Assembly: GCA_018376535.1 (NCBI GenBank)
Contig: JAHABC010000003.1
Location: 80,226 to 144,225 of the forward strand
Length of the DNA: 64,000 nucleotides
Source of the DNA: Ruminococcus sp.
GTDB taxonomy: Bacteria; Bacillota; Clostridia; Oscillospirales; Ruminococcaceae
Direction: 5' to 3'
A program made the translations under genes and the position numbers. Shown in pieces: positions 1 through 9,712 of this stretch. The notes below the pieces were generated by a model. It saw nothing but the letters and a program-made list of their open reading frames with translations, ran no database searches and was not told the DNA's origin. How positions within the stretch are numbered: the first letter of the stretch is position 1; each line of letters opens with the position of its first letter.

Positions 1-254
1 TTAGCTTTTTCGATGATTTCAGTAACTCTCCATCTCTTATCCTTAGATAGTGGACGAGTTTCCATAACTTCTACTCTATCACCGATTTTACACTCATTCT
101 TTTCATCATGAGCCTTTAGCTTAACAGTACGCTTAATAATTTTATTATAGAGTGGGTGCTTAACGTTGTCAACGATAGCAACTACGACAGTCTTATCCAT
201 CTTATCGCTAACTACCTTACCAACTCTAGTCTTTCTAAGGTTTCTTTCTGACAT
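1..254 (-). CDS. rpsQ: 30S ribosomal protein S17, 3' end cut by window edge
   Basis: Read from the ATG at 254, the minus strand gives 84 codons ([15 protein letters not shown]...) with no stop before the window edge, so only the last residues are missing. The segments KTVVVAIVD and [11 protein letters not shown] are typical of S17, an early-binding 16S rRNA protein of the small subunit. It follows rpmC by 17 nt, the usual order in the S10 operon (L16-L29-S17). Confidence 0.95.
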   Translation of the reverse strand, partial: MSERNLRKTRVGKVVSDKMDKTVVVAIVDNVKHPLYNKIIKRTVKLKAHDEKNECKIGDRVEVMETRPLSKDKRWRVTEIIEKA

Positions 255-271
255 AGTCAATCTCCCTTCTC

Positions 272-454
272 TTACTTAGTAGCAAGTACAGTCTTAATTC
301 TAGCGATGTCTTTCTTAACTTCGCCGATACGAGCTGTATTTTCTAGCTGATTTACAGCAAGTTGGAAACGAAGATTGAAAAGCTCTACTTTTAGGTCATC
401 GAGCTTCTTGTTGAGTTCCTCAACAGTCATTTCTCTAACTTCTTTAGCTTTCAT
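272..454 (-). CDS. rpmC: 50S ribosomal protein L29
   Basis: The 60-residue protein has the L29 pattern: [18 protein letters not shown] followed by [19 protein letters not shown], a two-helix antiparallel hairpin that sits by the polypeptide exit tunnel and contributes to the trigger factor/SRP docking site. Its ATG shares base 454 with the end of rplP, so translation is probably coupled. Length is normal for the family (about 60-70). Confidence 0.97.
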   Translation of the reverse strand: MKAKEVREMTVEELNKKLDDLKVELFNLRFQLAVNQLENTARIGEVKKDIARIKTVLATK

Positions 455-873
455 TATTCTTCGCCTCCTTCTTTAACTACGAATTTACATTTAATAGGTA
501 ACTTATGAGATGCAAGACGCATAGCTTCTCTTGCAGTTTCTTCAGGAACACCAGCAATTTCAAACATTACTCTACCTGGCTTAACTACTGCTACCCAATA
601 CTCTGGAGCACCTTTACCAGAACCCATTCTTGTACCAGCAGGTTTTTTAGAAACTGGCTTGTCTGGGAATATCTTAATCCAAACTTGACCACCTCTCTTG
701 ATGTATCTAGTCATAGCGATACGGGCAGCTTCAATTTGGTTAGAAGTAATCCAAGCTGGTTCAAGAGCTTGTAAACCATATTGACCGTTAGAAACCTTAT
801 TGCCTCTTGTAGCAACGCCAGTCATACGACCTCTGTGGACTCTACGGTACTTAACTCTCTTAGGAAGTAACAT
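454..873 (-). CDS. rplP: 50S ribosomal protein L16
   Basis: The 139-residue protein begins [16 protein letters not shown] and contains the conserved [30 protein letters not shown] block and [20 protein letters not shown]16 sits near the A-site tRNA elbow and helps shape the peptidyl-transferase region. It is read between rpsC, whose stop shares base 873 with this start, and rpmC. No abnormality is visible. Confidence 0.98.
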   Translation of the reverse strand: MLLPKRVKYRRVHRGRMTGVATRGNKVSNGQYGLQALEPAWITSNQIEAARIAMTRYIKRGGQVWIKIFPDKPVSKKPAGTRMGSGKGAPEYWVAVVKPGRVMFEIAGVPEETAREAMRLASHKLPIKCKFVVKEGGEE

Positions 874-1601
874 TATTGGTTTCCTCCTTCTCTTCTTTGT
901 CTGTTGTTTCTATTATCACGACGTCTATTGTCACGTCTTCTAGGCTTTTCTTCTTCAACAGGCTTAACAGTACCCTTTAGGACTTCACCCTTGTAAATCC
1001 AAACCTTAACACCTAACTTACCGTAAGTAGTATCAGCTTCAGCAAAACCGTAGTCGATATCTGCACGGATAGTTTGTAGTGGAATAGTACCTTCGTGATA
1101 GCTTTCAGCTCTAGCGATTTCAGCACCACCTAGACGACCAGAAACTCTAGTCTTAATACCACTAGCACCTAAGTGCATAGTTCTGCTGATGGATTGCTTC
1201 ATTGTACGTCTGAAAGAAATTCTGTTTTCAAGGTCAAGAGCAATCTTTTCTGCTACTAATTGAGCACATAAATCTGGTTGCTTAACCTCAACAATATTTA
1301 TATTAACCTTCTTGCCAATCATCTTTTCAACTTCGGCACGGATTTCATCAATCTTCTTACCACCTTGACCGATTGCAAGACCAGGCTTAGCACAGTGAAT
1401 GTGGATTTTTACGTTTTCTGCGAAACGTTCAATTTCAATCTTTGGTACGCCTGCGGAATATAGGTTTTTCTTGATAAAGTTACGAACATTGTAATCTTCT
1501 ACGAGCATATCGCCGTAAGTTGTTTTGTTCGCATACCAACGAGAATCCCAATCCTTAATGACGCCAACACGTAAACCGTGTGGATTAACCTTTTGACCCA
1601 T
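873..1601 (-). CDS. rpsC: 30S ribosomal protein S3
   Basis: The 242-residue protein starts [24 protein letters not shown]. An N-terminal domain is followed by a KH RNA-binding module ([20 protein letters not shown], about 75-94), then the C-terminal domain with [14 protein letters not shown]3 lines the mRNA entry channel and contributes to helicase activity. The last 30 or so residues are an Arg/Asn-rich basic tail ([13 protein letters not shown]), longer than in many bacteria and probably disordered rRNA-binding sequence. A GGAGG site precedes the ATG. Confidence 0.98.
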   Translation of the reverse strand: MGQKVNPHGLRVGVIKDWDSRWYANKTTYGDMLVEDYNVRNFIKKNLYSAGVPKIEIERFAENVKIHIHCAKPGLAIGQGGKKIDEIRAEVEKMIGKKVNINIVEVKQPDLCAQLVAEKIALDLENRISFRRTMKQSISRTMHLGASGIKTRVSGRLGGAEIARAESYHEGTIPLQTIRADIDYGFAEADTTYGKLGVKVWIYKGEVLKGTVKPVEEEKPRRRDNRRRDNRNNRQRREGGNQ

Positions 1602-1620
1602 TATTTAAACCTCCTTGGGA

Positions 1621-1974
1621 TTATTCAGCAACTTCGGCTTCTTCTCTTTCCTTTACTACTAAAGTAATGTGAGAAGTTCTCTTTAAAATTCTATATGCTC
1701 TACCCTGTGCTCTTGGCATAATTCTCTTCATGATAGGACCAGGGCAAACGAAGCATTCAGAAACGTAAAGTTTATCAGTATCTAAACCGAAATTATTTTC
1801 TGCGTTTGCTATAGCGGACTTTAGAAGTTTCTGCAAATCTTCACAAGCAGCCTTTGGTGTATGTTTTAGAGTAGCCATAGCTACATCAATATCCTTACCT
1901 CTAATAAGGTCTAGGACGATTTGCACTTTTCTAGGTGCAATTCTAGCATTTCTTAAATGTGCTTTTGCTTCCAT
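1621..1974 (-). CDS. rplV: 50S ribosomal protein L22
   Basis: The 117-residue protein has the L22 signature [32 protein letters not shown] and ends with the beta-hairpin region [30 protein letters not shown], the loop that reaches into the exit tunnel and takes part in macrolide sensitivity and nascent-chain sensing. It lies between rpsS and rpsC in the standard order, with a short 19-nt gap to rpsC. Confidence 0.98.
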   Translation of the reverse strand: MEAKAHLRNARIAPRKVQIVLDLIRGKDIDVAMATLKHTPKAACEDLQKLLKSAIANAENNFGLDTDKLYVSECFVCPGPIMKRIMPRAQGRAYRILKRTSHITLVVKEREEAEVAE

Positions 1975-1995
1975 GTGATTAATTGCCTCCTTCCA

Positions 1996-2280
1996 CTACT
2001 TCTTGCCGTTATTAGAAGTCTTAGAACCTGCATGACCTTTGTAAGTTCTAGTAGGTGCAAATTCACCGAGTTTGTGACCTACCATATCTTCTGTAACGTA
2101 TACTGGCACGTGTTTACGACCATCATGAACTGCAAATGTATGACCAACGAACTCAGGGAATATTGTTGAAGAACGGCTCCAAGTTTTAAGAGTCTTCTTT
2201 TCGCCTGCTTCGTTCATCTGTTCAACTCTTTTTAAAAGCACCTCTTGAACGTAAGGGCCTTTTTTGATACTTCTACTCAT
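1996..2280 (-). CDS. rpsS: 30S ribosomal protein S19
   Basis: This is a 94-residue S19: [22 protein letters not shown], then [45 protein letters not shown] in overlapping conserved blocks. S19 binds the 3' domain of 16S rRNA in the head of the small subunit with S13. An AGGAGG-type site precedes the ATG. Gene order rplB-rpsS-rplV is canonical. Confidence 0.98.
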   Translation of the reverse strand: MSRSIKKGPYVQEVLLKRVEQMNEAGEKKTLKTWSRSSTIFPEFVGHTFAVHDGRKHVPVYVTEDMVGHKLGEFAPTRTYKGHAGSKTSNNGKK

Positions 2281-2301
2281 TATAAGCTCCTCCTTTCAAG
2301 A

Positions 2302-3135
2302 TTACTTTCCGTTTCTACGTTTAACAATCATCTTATCAGATGCTTTGTGTTTCTTACGAGTCTTATAACCAAGTGCTGGCTTACCCCATGGAGTAACAGG
2401 ACCTGGACGACCTACTGGTGACTTACCTTCACCACCACCGTGTGGGTGGTCACAAGGGTTCATTACAGAACCACGAACGGTTGGTCTCCAACCCATATTT
2501 CTAACTCTACCAGCTTTACCGTAGTTTACGTTTTCGTGGTCTATGTTACCAACTTGACCGATTGTAGCCTTACAATTTTCTGGAAGTTTTCTCATTTCGC
2601 CAGATGGAAGTCTAACTAGAGCATAACCATTTTCCTTAGCCATAAGTTGTGCAACGTTACCAGCAGAACGTACTAATTGTGCACCCTTACCAGGATACAT
2701 CTCTATTGCATGAATTAGAGTACCTTGTGGGATTGCTGACATTGGAAGTGCATTACCTTCCTTAATATCTGCATCTGCACCACTTCTAATAGTATCACCA
2801 ACTTGTAGACCGTTTGGTGCGATTATATATCTCTTTTCGCCATCTTCATATTGAACTAAAGCAATATGAGCTGAACGATTTGGGTCATATTCTAAAGTAA
2901 GAACTTGTGCGTTCATACCGTCCTTATTTCTCTTAAAGTCGATAACACGGTATTTTCTTCTATTACCGCCACCTCTGTGACGAACAGTAATTCTGCCATT
3001 ATTGTTTCTACCTGAATTCTTCTTTAAAGGTTCAAGTAAACTTTTTTCTGGCGCAACCTTAGACAAACCTGAATAGTCAGTACAAGTCATCTGACGTCTA
3101 GAAGGTGTCGTAGGCTTATAAGTTTTAATTGCCAT
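2302..3135 (-). CDS. rplB: 50S ribosomal protein L2
   Basis: The 277-residue protein begins [17 protein letters not shown] and includes [21 protein letters not shown] and the C-terminal block [19 protein letters not shown] with the conserved His near the peptidyl-transferase centre. L2 is needed for subunit association and peptidyl-transferase activity. Length is as usual (273-280). An 87-nt spacer separates it from rplW upstream, the largest gap inside this operon. Confidence 0.98.
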   Translation of the reverse strand: MAIKTYKPTTPSRRQMTCTDYSGLSKVAPEKSLLEPLKKNSGRNNNGRITVRHRGGGNRRKYRVIDFKRNKDGMNAQVLTLEYDPNRSAHIALVQYEDGEKRYIIAPNGLQVGDTIRSGADADIKEGNALPMSAIPQGTLIHAIEMYPGKGAQLVRSAGNVAQLMAKENGYALVRLPSGEMRKLPENCKATIGQVGNIDHENVNYGKAGRVRNMGWRPTVRGSVMNPCDHPHGGGEGKSPVGRPGPVTPWGKPALGYKTRKKHKASDKMIVKRRNGK

Positions 3136-3222
3136 TTGTGTTTTTCACTCCTATTATAAAATGCGTTTTTTGCGGGGGCATTGCTCCCATACAGTGATAG
3201 TTTAACTTAGGAAATTTCCTAA

Positions 3223-3516
3223 TTAAAACATACCATCGAAGAATTCAATAGTCTTAGAATCTTCAGTAAGTGTAACGATAGCTTTCTTCCAGCTAGCAGT
3301 CTTACCAACGAATCTGCCAACTCTTTTAGTTCTTCCGTTGCAGTTCATAGTGCAAACCTTAGCAACTTGAACGTCGAAAAGTTTTTCAACAGCGTTAGCA
3401 ATTTCAATCTTGTTAGCATCTTTAGCTACCTTAAAGGTGTACTTTCCAGCTTGAAGACCGTCCATACTTTTTTCAGTAATTATAGGTTTAATAATGATAT
3501 CTTGTGGAGCTTTCAT
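3223..3516 (-). CDS. rplW: 50S ribosomal protein L23
   Basis: The 97-residue protein contains the L23 core [22 protein letters not shown] and the basic loop [25 protein letters not shown]23 is the main docking site for trigger factor and SRP at the tunnel exit. Its ATG shares base 3516 with the rplD stop, giving coupled translation in the L4-L23 order. Confidence 0.97.
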   Translation of the reverse strand: MKAPQDIIIKPIITEKSMDGLQAGKYTFKVAKDANKIEIANAVEKLFDVQVAKVCTMNCNGRTKRVGRFVGKTASWKKAIVTLTEDSKTIEFFDGMF

Positions 3517-4139
3517 TATGCGTACACCTCCTCAATTTTAGCTACGGCGTCCTTAACTACTATAAACTTGTCATAGTTTAGGATATCGTAAACGTTAAGA
3601 GTATTAACTAGAGTAGTCTTAACACCAGGAATGTTGTTAGCACTCTTAACTACCATCTTATCAACTTCTGGCATAACGATGAGAGCCTTGCTATCAACGT
3701 TAAGAGCCTTTAGCATATCAACGATAGTCTTAGTTTTAAACTCTTGCATATTTATAGCATCGAGAACTATTAGGTTCTCTGTCATTAACTTAGTAGAAAG
3801 AGCAGACTTCATAGCAAGTCTTTTAACTTTCTTATTTACAGTAAATCTGTAACTTCTTGGCTTAGGTCCAATAGCAACACCACCGTGTGTCCATTGAGGA
3901 GCACGGATAGAACCTTGTCTTGCATGACCTGTACCCTTTTGTCTCCAAGGCTTTCTACCACCACCACGAACTTCTGTTCTAGTTAAAGTTGATTGTGTAC
4001 CTTGTCTTTGGTTAGCTAGATAGTTTACAACCATAGTGTGCATAACAGCCTCATTTGGAGTAATTCCGAAGATTGCATCGGAAAGTTCAGTCTTGGCAAC
4101 TTCAACGCCAGACATATTTAATACTGGAACTTGTGACAT
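3516..4139 (-). CDS. rplD: 50S ribosomal protein L4
   Basis: The 207-residue protein has the extended tunnel loop typical of L4: [32 protein letters not shown] in successive blocks. L4 reaches the exit-tunnel constriction. In E. coli it also represses its own operon through the S10 leader; whether that happens here is unknown, but the leader upstream of rpsJ does contain a terminator (see that entry). Confidence 0.98.
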   Translation of the reverse strand: MSQVPVLNMSGVEVAKTELSDAIFGITPNEAVMHTMVVNYLANQRQGTQSTLTRTEVRGGGRKPWRQKGTGHARQGSIRAPQWTHGGVAIGPKPRSYRFTVNKKVKRLAMKSALSTKLMTENLIVLDAINMQEFKTKTIVDMLKALNVDSKALIVMPEVDKMVVKSANNIPGVKTTLVNTLNVYDILNYDKFIVVKDAVAKIEEVYA

Positions 4140-4156
4140 TTATGCTTCCTCCTTCC

Positions 4157-4792
4157 TTACGCCTTTTTAATGCTATCGTTTATGAAAACTACTCCGCCCT
4201 TAGGACCAGGAATAGCACCCTTGATAGCGATTAAGTTGTTTTCAACATCTACCTTAACTACTTCTAGGTTTTGAACAGTAACATTTTCAGCACCCATATG
4301 TCCTGGAAGTGCCTTACCCTTGAAAATTCTTGAAGGAGAAGAACAAGCACCCATAGAACCTGCGTGTCTGTGTACTGGACCTGTACCGTGAGTTTCTTTT
4401 AATCTTGAGTTATTATTTCTCTTAATAGTACCTTGGAAACCCTTACCCTTGCTAGTACCGTGAACATCAATGATGTCACCTACTGCGAAAGTATCAGCCT
4501 TGATTACTGTACCAACTTCGATATCAGCATAGTTATCAAGTTTAAATTCCTTTAATACTTTTTTACAAGCAACGTCAGCCTTGTTAAAGTGACCTTGCAT
4601 TGGCTTATTAACATTTTTTAGCTTAGCATCGCCAAAGCCTACTTGAATAGCCTCATAGCCGTCAATGTCGTTAGTTTTCTTTTGAACTACTACACATGGA
4701 CCAGCTTCAACTACAGTAACTGGGATAACTTTACCCATCTCATCGAAAATCTGAGTCATACCGATTTTCTTACCGATTATACATTTCTGCAT
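4157..4792 (-). CDS. rplC: 50S ribosomal protein L3
   Basis: L3 of about 211 residues starting [16 protein letters not shown]. An ATG 18 nt further upstream (4810) is in frame, but GGAAGG lies between the two ATGs, at the right distance for the inner one, so I use 4792. The glutamine in [20 protein letters not shown] corresponds to the region near the peptidyl-transferase entry. L3 initiates large-subunit assembly. It is second in the operon after rpsJ. Confidence 0.96.
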   Translation of the reverse strand: MQKCIIGKKIGMTQIFDEMGKVIPVTVVEAGPCVVVQKKTNDIDGYEAIQVGFGDAKLKNVNKPMQGHFNKADVACKKVLKEFKLDNYADIEVGTVIKADTFAVGDIIDVHGTSKGKGFQGTIKRNNNSRLKETHGTGPVHRHAGSMGACSSPSRIFKGKALPGHMGAENVTVQNLEVVKVDVENNLIAIKGAIPGPKGGVVFINDSIKKA

Positions 4793-4864
4793 ATTAACAA
4801 TTCCTTCCATAAAGTTATTGGTTGATTTATTAGTATCAACTTGACCTAGGTTAATCGCTTAGGA

Positions 4865-5176
4865 TTAAGCCTCCATTGCGATGTCAACACCTGCAGGAAT
4901 TTCAAGACTTTGAATACTTTCAAGAGTCTTATCAGTTGGTCTAATGATATCAATTAATCTCTTGTGAGTTCTTAATTCAAACTGTTCTCTGCTGTCCTTA
5001 TACTTGTGAACTGCACGAAGAATAGTAACTACTTCCTTATCAGTTGGTAGTGGAATAGGACCTGAAACTCTAGCACCACTTCTTTTAGCTGCTTCAACAA
5101 CCTTAGCTGCAGCTTGGTCAACTACTGAATGCTCATAGCCCTTAATCTTAATTCTGATTTTTTCACTCTTTGCCAT
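4865..5176 (-). CDS. rpsJ: 30S ribosomal protein S10, first gene of the operon
   Basis: The 103-residue S10 ([45 protein letters not shown] in consecutive blocks; later [11 protein letters not shown]) is both a 30S head protein and, as NusE, a partner of NusB in transcription antitermination. It is first in the operon, preceded by GGAGGCG and by a leader of about 300 nt. Confidence 0.98.
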   Translation of the reverse strand: MAKSEKIRIKIKGYEHSVVDQAAAKVVEAAKRSGARVSGPIPLPTDKEVVTILRAVHKYKDSREQFELRTHKRLIDIIRPTDKTLESIQSLEIPAGVDIAMEA

Positions 5177-5246
5177 CTTTAGTTTCGCCTCCTTGGGTTA
5201 ATGTTATGGGGGCAAGATTTCTGTATATTAATATAGTAAATGATAC

Positions 5247-5281
5247 AAAAAAATCCCGAAATACACACGGATATTTTCGGG
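5247..5281 (-). terminator. Intrinsic terminator in the S10 leader (possible attenuator)
   Basis: On the minus strand CCCGAAA (5281-5275) pairs with TTTCGGG (5261-5255) and is followed after one base by seven T residues. It lies between the promoter at 5491-5519 and rpsJ, about 70 nt before the start codon, so transcription must pass it to reach the operon. That position suggests attenuation. Confidence 0.8.
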
Positions 5282-5490
5282 CAATAGTATCTAATTAACA
5301 CATAAAAGGTGCATACTAAATCGGTACACATAAAAATGTACTTTTAGCATAAAACAAACCACACACAGTGTTCAATATTACAGACGCCCAGATTATTCGG
5401 ACATACTCCATGAAAATTACCTAACACACCGTTAGCAACTTTTCACTTCCCCGCCTATATACACAGCACATACTTTAAGACTGCTTTTAA

Positions 5491-5519
5491 AGTATAACAC
5501 ACGTTACTTTTAAAGTCAA
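5491..5519 (-). promoter_or_regulatory. Sigma-A type promoter of the S10 operon
   Basis: On the minus strand TTGACT (5519-5514), a 17-nt spacer and TATACT (5496-5491) form a near-consensus promoter. The start would be near 5484, giving a leader of about 300 nt. No coding sequence is seen in the leader; it contains a CTAAC/GTTAG inverted repeat at about 5418-5432 and the terminator at 5247-5281. Confidence 0.85.
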
Positions 5520-5620
5520 CCTCTTAAATAGCTTAAAATGTAAACTTTTTATGAACATTTTCAGCTTTGTGTAATATATCCACTTTTTTGATAGTATACG
5601 ATTATTTTTTATATAAAATT

Positions 5621-5647
5621 AAATCCCTCTAGTAGCTAGAGGGATTT
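5621..5647 (-). terminator. Terminator after the M23 peptidase gene
   Basis: A perfect inverted repeat, AAATCCCTCTAG with a 3-nt loop, directly follows the stop codon at 5651. The downstream tract on the minus strand is T-rich rather than a pure run. Confidence 0.75.
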
Positions 5648-5650
5648 AAA

Positions 5651-7402
5651 CTATCCAGTAGGGATATTTACTATATAATCTTGTGGGTTTTGACATACGT
5701 TATTATACCGGACTTCAAAATGTAGATGATTTCCAGTAGAATCTCCCGTAGAACCTACTAAGCCTATAACATCGCCAGTATTAACCCATTGACCTGCAAC
5801 AGCCATTACCTTGCTCATGTGACCATACAGAGTAGCATATCCATTTTGATGGTCTATCATGACAAAATATCCATAGCCACCAGAATTCCAACCAGCAGAT
5901 ACCACTGTTCCACTAGCTCCAGCAAATATACTAGTTCCGCTAGGTGCAGCGATATCTAAGCCTTTATGATTTCTATTGCTAACAAAAGGGTCGCTAATGT
6001 AACCGCCATCTACTGGCCAGATGTACTGTCCTATACCAAGAGTGCCATTAAAGTCATAGCTAGTATGAGCCGATACATCTTCTTGGACGTTAAGTCCCGT
6101 ACCCACTGCTATAACTTGAGTAACTGGCTCTTTAGTAAGTTGAGTATCTAGGTTAGTAACGGATATCTCCTCACCATCAAGATACTTTATCTCAGTTACA
6201 TCGGTTTGAATACCCATCTCACCTTCAGTGATTACTTCAGTCTTACCAGATGGCAAAGTATCATCTTCTTGAGTAACGCTATCGTATGGAATCTCTGTCT
6301 TAGTAACTATCGATTTAGTGTACTCTACTTGCAAGAACGGTTCAGCTTTTTGGATTAATAACTCATCACCTGCACGACATATATCAGGATTGGTAATATT
6401 CGGATTTAACTCTAAAAGTTCATCTATGGAAAGTCCAGTAATTTCAGATATCAAAGTAAAAGTATCGCCATCTTCTATGGTATAGAACATATCTTCTTTA
6501 GCGTTGCCAGTTATGGTCTTGCACATAACATCGGGATTGACCATATACTCTGTTAGATATAAACCCTCATTATATACAATCTTTTTAGTAAAGTGAGCCT
6601 CTGTAACGTTGTCCATTTCAAGATACTTATTCAACATTTCGTTGAGAGTTTCCTCTACTTTAGACTTATCTAATACTGCACCTAAGAACTCATCTTCAAG
6701 GAATATTCCAAACCCCTCACTCATACCCTCTTGTTCGTTCTTATTGGATTGCTCCTCCTCTTTGATATTATCTATAATACCTCCTAAAGTTTCCTCACTA
6801 TCCTCAATGGATTTGAATGAAAATCTTGGAAACACTGTTACTTCTTTATTTCTTTCTAGTGAACCTATACTATTTTCAATCTCATCATTTTGTAGTTGAG
6901 TAACACTCGATAACTCCTCATTTGAGTATGTAGTATCAATACCGTATTCCAAAGATGCCGTATACCGTATAGATGCTATCAAGAAACCAGCAGATAGTAT
7001 TGGTATACAATAGTGTACTACCGATATCAATACATGATTGGTCATGCACTTAACATTATCAGCGACAGCTTTAGCAGTTTCCTTTTTGCCTAACGCTCTA
7101 GCTTTGATGTACTTCTTTTTGCATAGTGTGATACGTCTGCTACCCTCGACAAATGGATTAGCAAAAAATTTCACTACACGCTTTAAGGTTTTTATTAAGC
7201 TAAGTAATACACTTTTGGCACTCTCGCCTACTCTAAAACAGAGTCTTTTCATCTTGTTAATTAAAACCATAATGTATAGTGAAACTTTTGTTCTAATATT
7301 AGAGTCATCTTTAGGAACGTCTAAAATTTTATTCTGTTTAGTAGAGGTGTCTTTTTTATCAGTCTTTTTCACCGTTTTGCCTACAGAATGCTTTTTAGTC
7401 AT
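5651..7402 (-). CDS. Membrane-anchored LysM-G5-M23 cell-wall peptidase
   Basis: I start at ATG 7402 because GAAAGGAG lies 12 nt upstream; an earlier in-frame ATG at 7462 has no such site and falls on the promoter -10 region. The 583-residue protein has a basic Lys/Thr-rich N-terminus, one membrane segment near residues 125-150, a LysM peptidoglycan-binding motif (about 306-352, GDTFTLISEITGLSIDELLELNP), a G5-like segment (354-430) and a C-terminal M23/LytM endopeptidase (461-575). The zinc ligands HKGLD (about 478) and HLHFE (about 558) are intact, so it should cleave peptidoglycan cross-bridges. This architecture is common in Clostridia. It has its own promoter. Confidence 0.9.
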   Translation of the reverse strand: MTKKHSVGKTVKKTDKKDTSTKQNKILDVPKDDSNIRTKVSLYIMVLINKMKRLCFRVGESAKSVLLSLIKTLKRVVKFFANPFVEGSRRITLCKKKYIKARALGKKETAKAVADNVKCMTNHVLISVVHYCIPILSAGFLIASIRYTASLEYGIDTTYSNEELSSVTQLQNDEIENSIGSLERNKEVTVFPRFSFKSIEDSEETLGGIIDNIKEEEQSNKNEQEGMSEGFGIFLEDEFLGAVLDKSKVEETLNEMLNKYLEMDNVTEAHFTKKIVYNEGLYLTEYMVNPDVMCKTITGNAKEDMFYTIEDGDTFTLISEITGLSIDELLELNPNITNPDICRAGDELLIQKAEPFLQVEYTKSIVTKTEIPYDSVTQEDDTLPSGKTEVITEGEMGIQTDVTEIKYLDGEEISVTNLDTQLTKEPVTQVIAVGTGLNVQEDVSAHTSYDFNGTLGIGQYIWPVDGGYISDPFVSNRNHKGLDIAAPSGTSIFAGASGTVVSAGWNSGGYGYFVMIDHQNGYATLYGHMSKVMAVAGQWVNTGDVIGLVGSTGDSTGNHLHFEVRYNNVCQNPQDYIVNIPTG

Positions 7403-7453
7403 TTTAGAATTTACTCTCCTTTCAGATGTTACTAAATTGTAACCTCTGTAATG

Positions 7454-7482
7454 ATTATACATTATGTTAGATTAAAAATCAA
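7454..7482 (-). promoter_or_regulatory. Promoter of the M23 peptidase gene
   Basis: Minus strand TTGATT (7482-7477), 17-nt spacer, TATAAT (7459-7454). It places the start near 7447, about 45 nt before the chosen ATG. Confidence 0.8.
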
Positions 7483-7537
7483 CGCAAATGGTGTCGATTG
7501 ACAAAAAGTTTGTACACTTGCACAATTGCCATATATA

Positions 7538-8008
7538 TTACTCGCCCATATGATATGAATATGATAACTTTTCTACTGAATAATCTTTTAAAACGTCCAA
7601 TAGTGGTAATACGCACTTTTTAGCAGTTGGTAAATCGTGTTCTTTGTAGTTGCCACACTCTACCTCGCTAACCCCAGGGATTTCTCCCTCAAACTTAGAT
7701 ACAAATTCCATACTTTCTCTAACTAGTTGGATAGCATCTTCATGAGGTAAACCTCTAGTGATTAGATAAAATCCAGTACGACAACCCATAGGTCCAACGT
7801 AGATTATATTCTTTTCAAACTTAGAATTTCTGCTATAAGTAGCAAAAATATGCTCTATAGTATGCATTGCTGGGTTTGGTAGATATACCCCACCATTAGG
7901 TTTAACCATTCTAACATCGTAGGTAACTATGTCATCATCTATACGGGATATATACATACCTACTCCGAACTTAGTGTGGTCTACTTGAAAACTTGCTATT
8001 TTTTTCAT
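7538..8008 (-). CDS. luxS: S-ribosylhomocysteine lyase LuxS
   Basis: The 156-residue protein is a clear LuxS: VDHTKFGVGMYIS near the start, the HTIEH metal-binding motif and GPMGCRTGFYLI with the catalytic Cys, and a later metal Cys in PTAKKC. It splits S-ribosylhomocysteine into homocysteine and DPD, the AI-2 precursor, as part of the activated methyl cycle. It is last in a three-gene minus-strand unit with rluA-like and phosphatase genes, 23 nt after the former. Whether AI-2 is used as a signal cannot be told; no AI-2 receptor is seen here. Confidence 0.96.
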   Translation of the reverse strand: MKKIASFQVDHTKFGVGMYISRIDDDIVTYDVRMVKPNGGVYLPNPAMHTIEHIFATYSRNSKFEKNIIYVGPMGCRTGFYLITRGLPHEDAIQLVRESMEFVSKFEGEIPGVSEVECGNYKEHDLPTAKKCVLPLLDVLKDYSVEKLSYSYHMGE

Positions 8009-8031
8009 AAAAAAATCCTCCTAAAAAATAG

Positions 8032-8874
8032 TTATACTAAACGTTTCATATCCAATGGAATGTTAGACTTCACTTCTATAATTTTAGAATTGTCATCTAT
8101 ATTTGGAAAGATTAACTTTCCACAATGTAAAGCTTGTCTATTTATATCTTGCAGTGAGCCTCCGTAGAGGTCATCACCTGCAAGTGAATGTCCTATATAC
8201 GAAAAATGCACTCTAATTTGATGCGTTCTACCCGTTTCAAGAGTGACTTCTACTAAAGAATACTTTCCATTAGTGGATATCCTTCTATAGTGAGTAACAG
8301 ACGGTTGTCCATCTGGAGCTACTACCCTCTTGATTATAGAATTGGTTTCACGTTTTATAGGAGCATCTATAGTACCAGAAGTATCTATAGTACCAGTTAC
8401 TACGGCATAGTATACTTTGCTTATCTGTTTTTGCAACATTCCCGCCGAACGCTGATTTTTAGCTACTATACACAATCCTGAAGTATTTCTATCCAAACGG
8501 ATAATAGGTCTAAACGTGGTATTTGGATACAGATAAGAAAAATAGTTTCCTAAGGTATCCCCTTGATGCTTTATAGATGGGTGTATGGGCATATTATAAG
8601 ATTTATCAAATACTACTACATTCTCATCTTCATAGGCTATTGGAACTACTAAGTTAGAGTTAGGTTCTAAAAAAGATGTATCTTCTATAGATAAAACTAT
8701 AGTATCGTTAGGTTGAACCATATCTATAGAACGTATTAGTTCAGAATTTCTAGTAATGCCCATATACTCACGTTTCAACTTAGTGAGTAACTTTTTAGAT
8801 ATCCCTACAGACTTTAAAAAGTCTTTTAATAAAATAGGAGTATCACCAGTATAGGTATAATGTTGTTTAGTCAT
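8032..8874 (-). CDS. RluA-family 23S rRNA pseudouridine synthase
   Basis: The 280-residue protein has the catalytic motif RLDRNTSGLCIVAKN (the Asp attacks the uridine), followed by the conserved Tyr-containing KVYYAVVTG and the late motif ETGRTHQIRVHFSYIGHSLAGD. The N-terminal about 70 residues look like a degenerate S4-type RNA-binding region. The family converts specific uridines in 23S rRNA or tRNA to pseudouridine; the exact target cannot be assigned. Its start overlaps the upstream phosphatase gene by 8 nt. Confidence 0.92.
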   Translation of the reverse strand: MTKQHYTYTGDTPILLKDFLKSVGISKKLLTKLKREYMGITRNSELIRSIDMVQPNDTIVLSIEDTSFLEPNSNLVVPIAYEDENVVVFDKSYNMPIHPSIKHQGDTLGNYFSYLYPNTTFRPIIRLDRNTSGLCIVAKNQRSAGMLQKQISKVYYAVVTGTIDTSGTIDAPIKRETNSIIKRVVAPDGQPSVTHYRRISTNGKYSLVEVTLETGRTHQIRVHFSYIGHSLAGDDLYGGSLQDINRQALHCGKLIFPNIDDNSKIIEVKSNIPLDMKRLV

Positions 8875-9514
8875 AGGTATTAAAATCTATATCATCTGGA
8901 ACGTATGGAACTTTTCCTAATATTTCAAACGCTTGTGAACGTTGCCACATATCAGCAGTGACTAAGATTTCTGCACCTTCACCAGCATCTATATATATAT
9001 CGTTTGGATTTATTTTAGGCAATCCAAAACAAGTAAGCATATTTTTAATAATTCCAGAATGAGTTACTATTGCACAATGTGAAAATTCTTCGTCCATCAT
9101 ATTTACGATAATTCTAGTTAGGGCATTATAAGAACGCACTACCAACTCTTGAATACTTTCGCCATTAGGTGGAGCATTATCTATACCACCTTTTAGCCAT
9201 TGTTTGTAGTCATCACGGTCTATAAGTTGGTCAACGGTTTTACCATCGAAGTCACCGAAGTTTAGTTCTTTAAGGTCGTCCATAGCTATAACCTGTCTAT
9301 CTGGGAACAGAATTTCACAAGTTTGACGGCATCTTAAAAGAGGGCTTGTATATACTCTTTCAACTCTAGGATATCTATATTCGTCCATGAGGTTTAAAAG
9401 TGTATCTTTACCCTTTTTGGATAGTGGTAAGTCAGTATTACAACCTATATACATACCAGTTTCGTTAGCCTCTGTAAATCCGTGACGGATTAAACTTAAT
9501 CTATAACCTTTCAA
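8867..9514 (-). CDS. Histidine phosphatase family protein (GpmB/CobC-like)
   Basis: The 215-residue protein begins with the phosphohistidine motif LIRHGFTEANETG and has the second catalytic His in IVTHSGIIKNML, with TSPLLRCRQTCEI in between, all typical of the phosphoglycerate-mutase-like branch. The substrate is unknown; broad-specificity phosphatase or alpha-ribazole phosphatase are possibilities, but no cobalamin genes are nearby. It is the first gene of the unit with rluA-like and luxS genes and has a strong promoter. Confidence 0.88.
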   Translation of the reverse strand: MKGYRLSLIRHGFTEANETGMYIGCNTDLPLSKKGKDTLLNLMDEYRYPRVERVYTSPLLRCRQTCEILFPDRQVIAMDDLKELNFGDFDGKTVDQLIDRDDYKQWLKGGIDNAPPNGESIQELVVRSYNALTRIIVNMMDEEFSHCAIVTHSGIIKNMLTCFGLPKINPNDIYIDAGEGAEILVTADMWQRSQAFEILGKVPYVPDDIDFNTYD

Positions 9515-9546
9515 AAAAATTACTCCTCTCGAAATTAGTATATTAT

Positions 9547-9575
9547 ATTATAATAGATTTCGTTTTAAAAATCAA
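9547..9575 (-). promoter_or_regulatory. Promoter of the gpmB-rluA-luxS unit
   Basis: Minus strand TTGATT (9575-9570), 17-nt spacer, TATAAT (9552-9547), about 30 nt before the phosphatase start codon. Confidence 0.8.
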
Positions 9576-9640
9576 GGGGTGTCACACTTTGCAAGTTACT
9601 AAAAAAATCAACAAGTTTCATAGTTTTATCGATTATTCTA

Positions 9641-9669
9641 TTTACAAAGTTAATTTTTTATTATATAAT
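9641..9669 (+). promoter_or_regulatory. Promoter of apbE-rnf
   Basis: TTTACA (9641-9646), 17-nt spacer, TATAAT (9664-9669). It is divergent from the promoter at 9547-9575. A start near 9676 argues against the in-frame TTG at 9680 as initiation codon for apbE. Confidence 0.75.
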
Positions 9670-9712
9670 AATAGTAATTTTGATTCTTAAATTTTTCGGA
9701 GGAGTTAGCCAC

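Noticed and set aside
3136..3222. GGGAGCAATGCCCCC stem between rplW and rplB as a terminator
   Set aside because: The stem is short and imperfect and no T-run follows on the minus strand; the operon continues.
7038..7442. 134-codon plus-strand frame opposite the M23 peptidase N-terminus
   Set aside because: Antisense to the basic, Lys-rich start of the peptidase; no ribosome binding site.
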